Source: Toxonevra muliebris (lineage: Eukaryota > Arthropoda > Insecta > Diptera > Pallopteridae). Taken from it: 64,000 nt of DNA. Position 1 is the stretch's first letter; every line of letters starts with the position of its first letter. The DNA lies in the NCBI GenBank assembly GCA_963691655.1, contig OY829326.1, forward strand, positions 14,496,878-14,560,877. Direction: 5' to 3'. A program made the position numbers and the translations under genes. Below, one piece after another: positions 19,401-31,400 of the stretch. Under the pieces are notes generated by a model. That model had not been told where the DNA came from. It was given only the letters and a program-made list of their open reading frames with translations, and searched no databases.

Positions 19401-22400
19401 GAAAATTTTCCCCGGTCTCTATCTCCAAAACCCCCAGTTTCATTATATCGAATAATAGCTCGGTCTACCGTACGACTTGACAAAATTAAAGCCTTTGCAA
19501 TTTGACGGCTACTATAATTTGCCAAATGAAATTTCATAATTTCACGACGAATATTTTCCTTGCCCATTTTTATGGAAATTTAAAAATGTAATAACAAAAA
19601 TTCAAATGAAATTAAAAGCAAAGCCAATGATGAATGAATTTGCTTTTTAAATTAAAGTAACGGTAAATGGCAAAGCTTGCTGCAGAGTATTAAACTTGCG
19701 TCACTTTACAATTGTCACCCTGTATACTTAACAAGTTGTTTAACAATATCAAATTCTATTGTAAACTGCTAATAGCGAAACAAGAAGCATGACAGTTTGG
19801 CAAAAAACAGAAAAGAAAAATATTTGAAATGTCTGGCGGTGAAAATAAGTTGAAATCATCGTTAAATATTCTTATAAAAAGTAAAAACTAAAAACGATAA
19901 CTACGATTGACCGCAATAACTGAGATCCATTAAAATGTTTCAGCTCTCGCTGCTGAGCAGTTTCATTGGGAATAACATTATAACGAAAAAGAGACTTAAC
20001 AACTTGGTCGTTTTATTCGCACATGTTAAACTGACTGGCGAATAAAACACAGCTATAGAATAGATAAAAAAAAATATTATCTAAGAAAATTACAAAACAT
20101 CCTTTCTTATTGTTATTATTATAATGCGGATTTTTTGACTTGATATGAAAATATGATAAGAAAAGTAAATCGAGATAAATAAATTTTTTAGTGAATTATG
20201 ATAACAATTAATTCATTAAGAGATTTGGCTGGCCGAAAAGTAATAGAAGAAAGAAAGAAATATAGATAGGAAACTATATTGTAGCCGAGATCGATCCTGG
20301 GTCTTCGGAGGTTTGAGTCTGACATGCTGCCACTAGACCACAGAGGCGATGGTTGGACCTACAGTTTAATGTCACTTCCAAACGGCGTTGTGGCAATTTG
20401 TTCATTTGATTCTTTTGCCATTGTCAATCAAGATTTGTACTTGTATACTTTCTTACAATACTCATTCACTTCATATCGATAATGAATATAAGAAGGTTAT
20501 GAGAATTAACTACCAGTCCAAGACGGGAATTGAACCCCCAAACCCCCGGGTAAAAGTTTAGCGTACTATCTAATATTATAATTTAAGAAATGACTGAACT
20601 CTTAAATTCTCTTCGGTACAAAACTAACCATGGTAAATTAGGTTTTGTTCTACCAAATTAGTCAAAGATGAGTAAACTTCAAACTCCTCGTAAAGTATAC
20701 ATAAATTAGACTAAACTTTTAAAACACCGGGACACTTGTTTTGTTTCTTGAGCTCCTCAGAATCTATTTTCAGAAATTTGTTTGTGTTTTTGGATAAATG
20801 ACATAAATTAAATATATAACTTTTACATGTATATAACTTAGTTTGAGCTTTCACGGAACGGAATATCAATGTTTGCTTAGTGCATTTCTGGGAAGCGCAT
20901 CAAATGTTTCCCATTGGGTAAGTCTATACATACGTGTACATTGTTACACATATTTCACAATACAGAATCACAGTATTTTCCATTAAATTCTTTCTCTTTG
21001 GATTTGTTGCCGTTGCAGCAAAAAGTGCAAATATTTGCCAATTCATCGGCTCTCAATACAACAACATTTATATAATTTTCTTTTGTACCGTTTTAGTAAG
21101 TTGGAAAAGCTTAAATTTCTACTCTATTACAAAAACATAGTGCATACTTTTGTAGAAAGATACATACTTATGTATACGTTATTTGCTGTCGATATAATTT
21201 TGCTCAAATTTGTACACATTTCTAAAAGAAAATATTAATCTGCTTGATGTATCAATAAAAGTTTTTATAAGTGCGTAAGTATGTATTTCAAAAGCTAAAA
21301 TCTTAAAAACTTGAAATTTAAAAAACTGGAATTAAGTTCATTGTTGACTTCTCTGTCTCTTTCTCTCTCTCTCTGAATCAAAAATCATAACCATTTAATC
21401 TGGGTTAAGAAAAAGAGCCTGTTTTCCATCTCAGATTCTAGAAAATTATAGTATTGGGAGTATGAATGTATAAACTCGTATTTTTTTCGTAATTTGGACA
21501 TTTATTGTGAGGGTTTATAGGGATTATAAATTTATTCTTTAAAGTATTGTCCATCGTTAGCCACAACCTTTTCCCATCTGGGGTAGCACTTCCCATTTCA
21601 GCGTTTCCAAGTATGTTTTTACTTGCCTTGCAGCATGCGGCCGAGCATTGTCGTGCTGAAGAATAACTTCGTCGTGTCTATTCTCATATTCTGGCCTCTT
21701 ATCCTTTAATTCTCGGCTCAAACGCATCAATTGTAGTCGGTAGCGGTCGCCAGTGATCGTTTAATTCTGTTCCAACAGCTCATAATACATGACACCTTTC
21801 ATATCCCACCAAATACACAGCATGAGCTTGGATCCATGGATGCTCGGCTTTGCCATTGATGTTGATGCATTTTCGGGCGGTCACCATGATTTTTTACGCT
21901 TTGGGTTATCGTAACGTATCCACTTTTCATCGCCAGTCACAATACGATGCAGAAAACCCTTTCTTTTCTGTCGTTCAATCAGCAGTTCACAAGTGAAAAA
22001 TCGTCGTTCGACGTCTCTCGGCTTCAATTCGTACGCCACCCAATTTCCTTGCTTTTGAATCAATCCCAATGCTTTTAATCGTTTAGAAATGGTTGATTGA
22101 TCAATTCCAAAAGATTCTGCAAGTTCTTGTTGCATTTGACATGAATCTTCTTCGAGTAATGCCTTTAATTCTTCATCTTCGAACTTTTTCGGGCCGCCTG
22201 AACGTTCCGTCTTCAACATCAAAATCACCATTTTTGAAACGGGCATACCACACCTGCGTTTTTCTTTAAATGGAAGAAGCAAATTAAAACTTCCCGCAAA
22301 TGTTGTTTTGTTGGCACGAAATTCGACATTTTCAGCTATAGTAAAACACTTTTGTAAAATTATGAAAATTATTTGACAGATCAATTCTTATAGCATTTTT

Positions 22401-25400
22401 GGCGCTCTTCGAGATAGAATAGCTGTCAATGTCAAAAAAAATGGCGCATATGATAGATATGAAGTTAGTCACAATTACGAGTTTATACATTCATACTCCC
22501 AATATTTGGAATACGTCACATGCTTTCTGAGTTTTAGCAATTTAAATATATCGCTAAAATGGAATCAGCTTTTAAGTTTTTTTTTTACCGTGCTAAGAAG
22601 TCACTAACATAACTGCCAAGTGGTTTTAGCGAGGGATAACTTTTCTTTAACCAATCTGCAGGCAATTTTCCAATAACCATCGATATATGCGTACGTTCCA
22701 ACTCAGGTATCATAGCAATTTGTCCTTGTATAGCTTTTTGCACATTAATGAGACTTTTGCGTATATAATCCAATAAGCGATTGAATCTATGAAAAATGTT
22801 TGAGTATATCAAGATAAATACATTTCTATAAAGCCGGACATTAGTACTAACCTTATTAGTTCTTGTCTAAGTACTGTATTCATTGAATTTGAATAAATCA
22901 CGGGATATTTTTCTCCAACTTCCTCGATGTTGAATGGTTGTGGTAGACGCGATAATATATCCTTACAAATTCTAAATGCTGGATCAACAGTTGCGCCACC
23001 AGCAGCACCACCACCACTCGCTTTAACGGATGCCATTAGATCGGTTTGGGTTCGGAGAACACCTTGAATAAGCTGGAAACAAGCACACAAAAAAAAAGGA
23101 AAAGAAATTGATAAATAATTTTAATAATTATGGTTTCAATTTTGCATTTCTTATTTGGTTTAATAGATATTCGTCACTTAACATGTTTGTTTTTGGTGCC
23201 ATCAAGTTTTATCTATCTATCTAAGGACTAAAAGCTTGTTTTTATTTGTTCAGATCACGACTAACTTCAGAGATTCTGAGGAAATTATTTTAAATACATC
23301 GTTCAACTTTGTACAGCATTATAAAGGGTGACCCTGTCCCGATGCTGACGACATCGATATTAAGTTGTTAGGGGAGGTCATGAAATAATAAAAGAATCCG
23401 TTTTCCTTACATATTACCTTTTTACCTCTACTTTGTTTGATGCTAGAACTTTAGAAATGCTATAGCGATTATGTAATATATACGTGCCAAAAACACTCAA
23501 TTATATGGAAAAATTTCCTACAAGGTGACGTCAAAAAATTAGAATTTTCAGTTTTACAATACAAACTTTGTAGTCAAGGGTCAAAACAGAGTAAAAGTGT
23601 AAAGTGAGGGAAAAGCAAATGTCATATATTTTGTTATTGTAGAGTAATTTTGTGTTACACTTTTAACCTATTACTCCGTTAACCAGCACTTTACTCTAAA
23701 GCGTGAACAGGGCTAATAGCTTTCAACAAAAAATGTATATTAGGTTCATTTGTTATAGCAAAAATACTGAAACAAGAAACGAAAATATTTAACCCTTTAT
23801 AGGTCACAAGCGGAATAAAATCGGCAACTCCAAACCTGCGATTTTTTTTTATTTCGACCTCCCTTATAAACTCCTTTCGTGTTGACCATCGGGACGAGGT
23901 CAACCTGTATAATAAATAAATAGTACCGTAAGAGTTTTAATGAATATCAAGTGAGGGAAAGACGGGATAGACTTAAAGAGTAGGCTTTACAAGAAATATG
24001 TAATATCTAGTAAACTCGATTCCATGAATGCTCATTTTACTACAAAATTGAAGAATTGAACAATGGAATTCAACAAATTTATACATATGTAAATTAGGGT
24101 GCCATTAAGTTATATGGAGAATTTTTTTTCATAAAATCTATTAATGGCACCCCCTCGATCGGTTCGTTTTCCTCAAAAAATAATCTGTGTAAAATTTCAG
24201 GTCAATTGGAAAGTGCCCCAAGAGCTCCAAAATTTGGAAAAAACGGTTTTTGTGCACAAAATTCATATTTGATTGTTTATATCTCAGATATTTTTTATTT
24301 TACATAAAAACAGTCTTCACAAAATGTATAGATCTATCAAAGAGAAATAATTCTCTCATATAAGTTTTTTCGGTATTCCTAATAACTATTGAATAAAAGA
24401 AAGAAAAAGCTGAAATTACCCGATTAAATCTAGCAAGTTTTACAAATGTAATTGTCCGCACAACTGATTTTTTTTTAACTTATTTGCTAAACAAAAAAAA
24501 AACAGGAACAGAATTTTGGAGCTCTTGGGGGACCACTTCCCCTTATCTAATTGACCTGAAACTTTACACAGATTATTTTTTCAGTAAAACGAACCGATCG
24601 AGGTGCCCCGGAAAATTTTCCGACTTTCGAAAATTAATGGCACTCTAATGCACATATATCTAAACAGAAATTGCGCATAAAATTTAAAGCAAAAAAAAGT
24701 GTAAAAATTTGCTCACGCTATTAGTTTCATTGTTATTGCGATTTATATCAGCATTTTCATGTAAGCCGAAAACCTCCGGATGCGGGCTGAGTGGAAATGA
24801 CAAAACGTAATCGATGGCATTAACACGGGTTGGATTTAACGGTACTCTATAGTTTCCGGATTGTGATAAAGCATAACTAAAAGAGAGAAGCACAGAAAGG
24901 GGAATGTAAATAAAAATAAAATATATAAAAATAGAGTAAGGATATTTTTGGTTTACAAAAATAAAACGAAAATCGCAATGTCGCACAGTTTTGATATTTT
25001 CCCTTGCAGATACACGTACCAAAAAAAAAAAAAGGAAAAGGAATATCCATAGAAATTGCGATTTTGTGTTTATATTTTTACAATTTTTTTTTATCTGTCT
25101 CGTTTCAATCGTTAAGCCTTTTTTCAGCTGTCATACTTACTTGTCCCTTTCAATAGTAGTAGGATTATAGATCATGTTCAGCAGAGATAGGATTAAACGA
25201 CGATCCTTGTCATCCGTAACGCGACCGCCATAGTTACATTCACCGGTAAGATAAACGTGCCCACGGAATGGTATGCTTTTGCTTTGTGCTATAAACATTT
25301 TCAATTGAAGCAAGGAAATTCTGCAGATACAAAACATAAATTCAGATTGGATTGTGGTAAAACAAAAAAAAAAAAAAAAAAAAAAACAAAAAAACACAAA

Positions 25401-28400
25401 AGTTTTTTTTTAGTAAAATAAAAAATTGTTATTTTCACGTGACAGTTTTGTTTAGCACGCAATAAATGTGAACAACAAAAATCGCTACACAACCACCCAC
25501 AATTCACTTTTGTGCTGTATTTTTATATTTTGTTGTTACTCACTTCAAATCAGCTTCACTAAATTCATACGGTATATTCCAGCCCAACGGCCCAAACTCA
25601 CGTCGCTCCTGCACCACCGCATGAAAATAAACCAACGAGAATACACCACGCAACCAGCATTTATTTGCCGAATCCGAGTAGAGAAATGCATTTGAAAAGA
25701 ATTTATCGCGCACCAGCGGATCCGAACTAAATGATCTAAGCATATTTTGTTTTAGGCCTTTCGGTGGTTCATTTGTCATTTTAACTGAATTTTGCAAAAC
25801 GGATACCGGAAACACAGCACTCGGGTAGGATGTGCACCAGAGACGATAATCCGGATGTGCCGACTCAGCAAGGGAACTATCATTACAGATGCGCTCCAAT
25901 TCACCCATCCAACTGACGGCAACATGACAGTTTTGCAAAACAACCCAATGCCCATAGCGATTTGCTTCAATAATCATTTTTTCAGCACGTGGCCCCTGCC
26001 CTTGACCCAATGAAATTGTTTTTGTTCTGTTGAATAGACAAGCGCATATATATGTACATAAACATCAATATATTTATGAAGATACACAGACGAATGCATT
26101 GAATTATTGCAATAACTATTAAGCAAATTTTGTACAAAAGAAATTATAATTTAAAGTCAGTGTCATAATTCTAAGAATATATAAGTTGTATTAATTGAAT
26201 TAAGTAAAATTCTAGACTTAAGAAATACGCAAAACAAAATCGACAAAGAGAGAATCTATATGCAAAGTTTGTGGGGGTATCAACCCCTTTTTTCAAAAAC
26301 GTGACGTGATAGGAAGTTTCCTGTTCAGCATAAAAAAATTCATTCGGAATCACTAGGAATCATTTTATTCGCAAATCCCATACAGGGCAGTGTAATTAAC
26401 TCACTTGTCATACATGTTGCGCATCTTGGCATACATAAACAAACTGGCCATTGGATCAGAACCGGCAGAAAGTAAAAATACTAATGGTATTCTCGGTGAA
26501 CTATCACCAAACGAAGCATTTAAATCAAAGGGTGGTGGCTCCACGAACGAATGATCCATGTTGCGCGTTATGAAATTCTAAATGTAAAAAAAGTAAAAAA
26601 AAAGAAAAGGTTTATTAAAAAAATAGTACGAAATAAGTAAATGGAAACTAAAACTATTTATAGGATTTTGCACTCATATAACTAATGAAGTGAAACTTGA
26701 GTCAAAAACTTAACTTGTTAGATACAAATATATGAATACACTTTTCGTTAAATTTCACATAACTACATCCGTCATTACATGTCGCAATACACACAAAAAT
26801 ATATGTATGTATATGCAAAATGTATTTGAACTTTGATACATTATAGTTTTAATGATGGACAACTTGTGAACATACATATGTTACAAGTAAGTCCTGTAGT
26901 ACATGATCATTAAGGTGCCTCACAAAAATATGTTATTCTAAAAACAAACCTTTGTTTATTTTACGAAAACTCCCCAAATATTTCGTACGTATTCGGTATG
27001 TAAAATTTTTTTATTGTTACTTTTGGCTGGCACAAAAGACCACAATTAATCGAAACTTAAGGGCGGAATACCATATAGCGGGTTCAAGAAAGCTTTTTTT
27101 TTACATACAATTAATAAGAAATATGCCTGTGAAATTTCAATTCGGAATCCCGAAAATTAAGTACTTTATCTCTTAGCGCCTACCGTTGTCCCTGACGCGG
27201 TCGAACTTTAAATGTGTTTTCCTAAAAACCATGTTTTTAAAACGGCTTGACAAGTTGTAAGAAAATAGTTGAATTGATTTGCATGATTTTATTTACCAGT
27301 TAAACAAAATAAGATTCTTTAGTCTTTGACTATCTCCGTTTTTGCCTTTTTTTATTTTTTTGCAAAAATAACTTATAACATTTTATTTTTAACAAAACCA
27401 TCAAGGATTAATTAATTTTTTAACACTTTTTTGTTCTTCAAACATGTCTTGGGGCTCTATTTGGCACACCATTTGTCTCTGCACCGAGTGCAAACTCCAC
27501 TTTGCTCGGTTACATTTACCGACTGGATCCAAATTTTTGAAAATGCCTTTTTCCCATTGTATAAATAAAACGCTACAATCGTTTAAATGTTTTTGTTTCT
27601 AACATTGATAGTTTTTTAAATTAATTTTTGTTTTTTTTTAATATTAAGTTTTGCATCAAAACATCCGTAAATGTAATGGTGATTGCAGCCAATGTAAATC
27701 TAGTGGACGGGACAAAAAATGACACCATTATCTTAATTTTCTAGGGAATCGCATAAAAAAAGACAAAAAAAAAAAAACTTATTGTGTGAAGTTCTCGAGT
27801 AGTTTTTTAAAATAATTTTATGCAAAATCTAATCCTTTTTAAATTTAAATATGTTATTTCTTAATAAAGGAATCATCATAAAATAAACCAAGGTTAATTT
27901 TTAGTAACAACTATTTTCTTTGTGTTCGACTTAAGGCACCTTAATGCTTGTGGTATGTATGTATGTATATATGTGGGAGAATGTGTGTAGATGTTCCAAT
28001 TGATATTGGTTTTTTGTATTTTAATATATTAATATTGATAACTTCATATCTATACACATATGTATACATATCTCTTTTTATATAACTTACTCTTACTGCT
28101 GGAACAACTTTATCTGATCTCAAACATTTAAGCAAAATTAAACTAAGCATTTCATCGATATTCTCAAATGGAGCAGGAAATTTTGCTACTTCAGGCGATG
28201 ATAAGTCATAATAAGTTTTCCATGGACCAATATTTGCACTGAATTTCTTATAGAAATTCTCCAATCTATAATACCAAAAAAACGAGAATGTTTAAACGTT
28301 ATTATAAAAATATTTAATTACTTAAAAGTTTGTTTAAGTTTGCATTTATTAGATTTTAAAAATTAAAATTGAAATTTTCTGGAATATTTTTAAATATTTT

Positions 28401-31400
28401 TTACATTACAGTTTGATTATGTGTTCATTCAGCAAATTTTGCATTCGCTTCATTTAACTTTTGGCTAGGCAATTTTTTGTAAAACTTTAAAAAGTTTCTC
28501 TTTGCACTGGTGCTTGGATAGTATCATTTTGAAAATTTAAGTGCATCATTAGCAAAAAAAAATAAAAATAAAAAGAAATGAATAGACCAATACATTTAGT
28601 TAACTTGTATATGTATTCAGTGTACTCACCCTTCTAAATCACTTGCGCGCACAACTTGAGTCCATGCTTTTTCCGGAAGCCAACTGGCAGCTGGATTAGG
28701 CGGAACACTTTGCAGGCTAACGCCTCCAGTTAAGAAGAACAACAAATGCGATTTATTTATTTTTCCCTTTTAACATTTTCACAATTTTGTTGTAGTAATA
28801 GTTATAGTTGTAGTTGTTTTTGTTGTTAGCGTTTGAATTCCATAAAGAAAATGCATAAACATCATTGCAGTAGCATCGTTTAGAATTGAAAAAAGTAATG
28901 CAAGTAAAGTAAAAGCAACAAAAAATTAGCAAAATAACTGATTCCATTTAGTTGATTGCAAGCAAGTTTAAGTTTTATATTTGTTCATGCAAATTGAAAT
29001 TGGATTAAAATGACAAATTAATCATCATTAGAGTATACTCTAAAGATAAATATTTGTATATAAATATTTATCATAAAGATGCAGAAATCGATATAGATGT
29101 TTCTCAAATGAAATCTTAATCGTAAGAAATTAAGTAAGTAAGTAATTCAAAATTCTAAATAATGCTTTTAATTCTTTTCCTACTCACCCTTGATACCAAA
29201 ATACCCAAACACATCACTAGCGATATTACGAGTTTATCCTTTTCGAATAATGATCGGCACACATTTTGATATATTGATTTGGTGAAATAATTGTTCAAAT
29301 TCTCCAAACGCTCGAGTAGTACATTCGATTTTGGTGCCTTGAGTATAGCATTTATGAACAGATTGATAAACCATGCCAGTGAGTATTGATACATTGGATC
29401 AATATTTGCCATTTCACTAATGCAAAAGAATAATATTGCAGAATGTTTTGCTACCGGCTCATATTGCTGTCGAGCAGCATCAATTTCCGTTTCTGTTGCA
29501 ACAGCAATCACTTGTTTCTCTTGTATTTCCTCGGATAGAATTTTACTTGATGACAGAATGTTAATGGCATTTTCATCTTCTAGGACATTGCCTTCAGATG
29601 ATGAGAGTACCTAGTGAAAGATCATTGAATCGATTATGATGGGTGGTGTGTAACAATATTATTCTATAAGTAGTGTCGAAAATAGTCTGTAAAAGTGTAT
29701 ACCTCACAAGAGGACTAAAGTGTAAATTGTTTCCTACTATAGTAATCTCAGTTTCTTGTTTAGTTTCATTTTAGTTCAAAACATAATCAAATTCTTCGGT
29801 TAAGACGCAAATAATCAGGGATTACATATACTTTTTCAAAAATGAAAACTCAAAATTATTGCACTATTTCTGCAATGCGGTTACAAATAATAAGCCCAAA
29901 ATCAAGAAAAGCTCAGTTCAAGTCAGTAGCTTTTCAGTAGCTCGTAGTTTAAAGAGATAAATTTTGAAAATATAAGTACGAAATTATTGAATCCAAAATA
30001 TAAATATGGACTCATTTAGAAATTGAAAATAAATTCCACAACTTATTTAATTATTTCAGTTCAAGAATCATTTCTACTCTTGTAACTGCCCATGTTATTA
30101 TGGCCAAAACTTTCTGATTTGTCTATGCAGCCATGTTTGGCACTATCTGAATAGTTTGAACCTTTGCAGGTTGCTGAATTTTTCCATCACGTCATGATTT
30201 CGATAGATCTTAACCTTAAGGGTGAAAAGACCGATTCTGGGCTTATCTACTGTTTATGAATATATGAATACATATACACATACCCCAAATCAATTCTCAG
30301 GCGACGATATGGAACATATATCATAGAAAGATCATCGGATCGGGGTAAACTTAAAAAAAACTTCGAACAGTGAGCAATAGTTTTTGAAGTGAAACTTTTT
30401 TAGCGAGGTAAAATCAAAAATTATGCAACGGAAATCGAGTTGTTGTTGCACTCATATGAAACTTATAAGAAGCAAAGTTATGCTGTTGTTAGTGTTTAGC
30501 GAAGGAGGTCATTTGGGGATCGGCTACGTACAATAAGGCAGAGAGTCGACTTCGTGCAGTTTTATTTCTTGTGCTTTAGTGAGAGAGCTTGATTCCATAT
30601 AGCAGCTTTCCTCTCATGTGTTTTATACGTGCACTACGTCGTGTTTGTGCCGATAAGTGTACAGAGTATCAACAGGAAAAAAGCTTCAGAAAATAGAAAA
30701 AGTATGTGTGCAAAAGCTTCAACAACAACGGTCACGTGAAAAATAGCGTTTTGTTGCACTCATACTCATGCTCAGTTTTATTTCATGTGCTTTATTGAGA
30801 GAGCAGACCAAGTTGCCTCTGCTTAATTGCATATAGCGGATTTTTCCTCTCTTTTGTAATACACGTATAGTATATAGTGCTTATGCCGATAAGTGTAAAG
30901 AGTATAAACAGAAGAAAAGTAAAAACAAAATAGAGAGAAGAAGACTGCAAAAACTTCAACAGAATTTGTTATAAATGTTTTCTAATAACACATTTCAACA
31001 GCATTTTTGCAACAGAATAGCCACCCTATAATCCTGAAATGGTATGTTGCATAGACCATTTTTGTAAAACAAACTTATAGTTCAGCACGTCTCAGTTTTT
31101 TTTTTACAAAGTTTCCTTATTTTGGTCGAAGGGACCAGTAGACTAAGTGCTAAAGTGTTAAAATTGATATCTGAGGAAAATCTTATTGGCAAAGTTGTAT
31201 CGTAGAATTTTACAAGGGTCATTTCTGTAGAACATTTCAACCCTTTAGTTCCTCTTTTTACGGGACAATTTGACCCTTAAGTTGATGAATCCTTGAAAAG
31301 CCCTTTCAAAAGAGACATTTAAGGAATAAAATATTCCACAAAAATATTTACCAAAAAATTTCACTAGGGGTCACCAGAGATATAAAAGTCATATAAATAA

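Larger units (their letters stand above)
18315..20055. mobile_element. Inverted-repeat element interrupted by a maT transposon
   Basis: AGCTGCGTTTTATTCGCCA at about 18316 is matched by TGGCGAATAAAACACAGCT near 20035, with ATA on both outer sides. Removing the maT insertion (18429-19722 plus one TA) leaves about 445 bp with no coding capacity, a MITE-like element. The maT must have arrived later. Confidence 0.75.

Noticed and set aside
20280..20370. Possible functional tRNA gene
   Set aside because: Box A and box B are good but the acceptor arms do not pair, and a related body sequence occurs at 48.3 kb, so it is a SINE.
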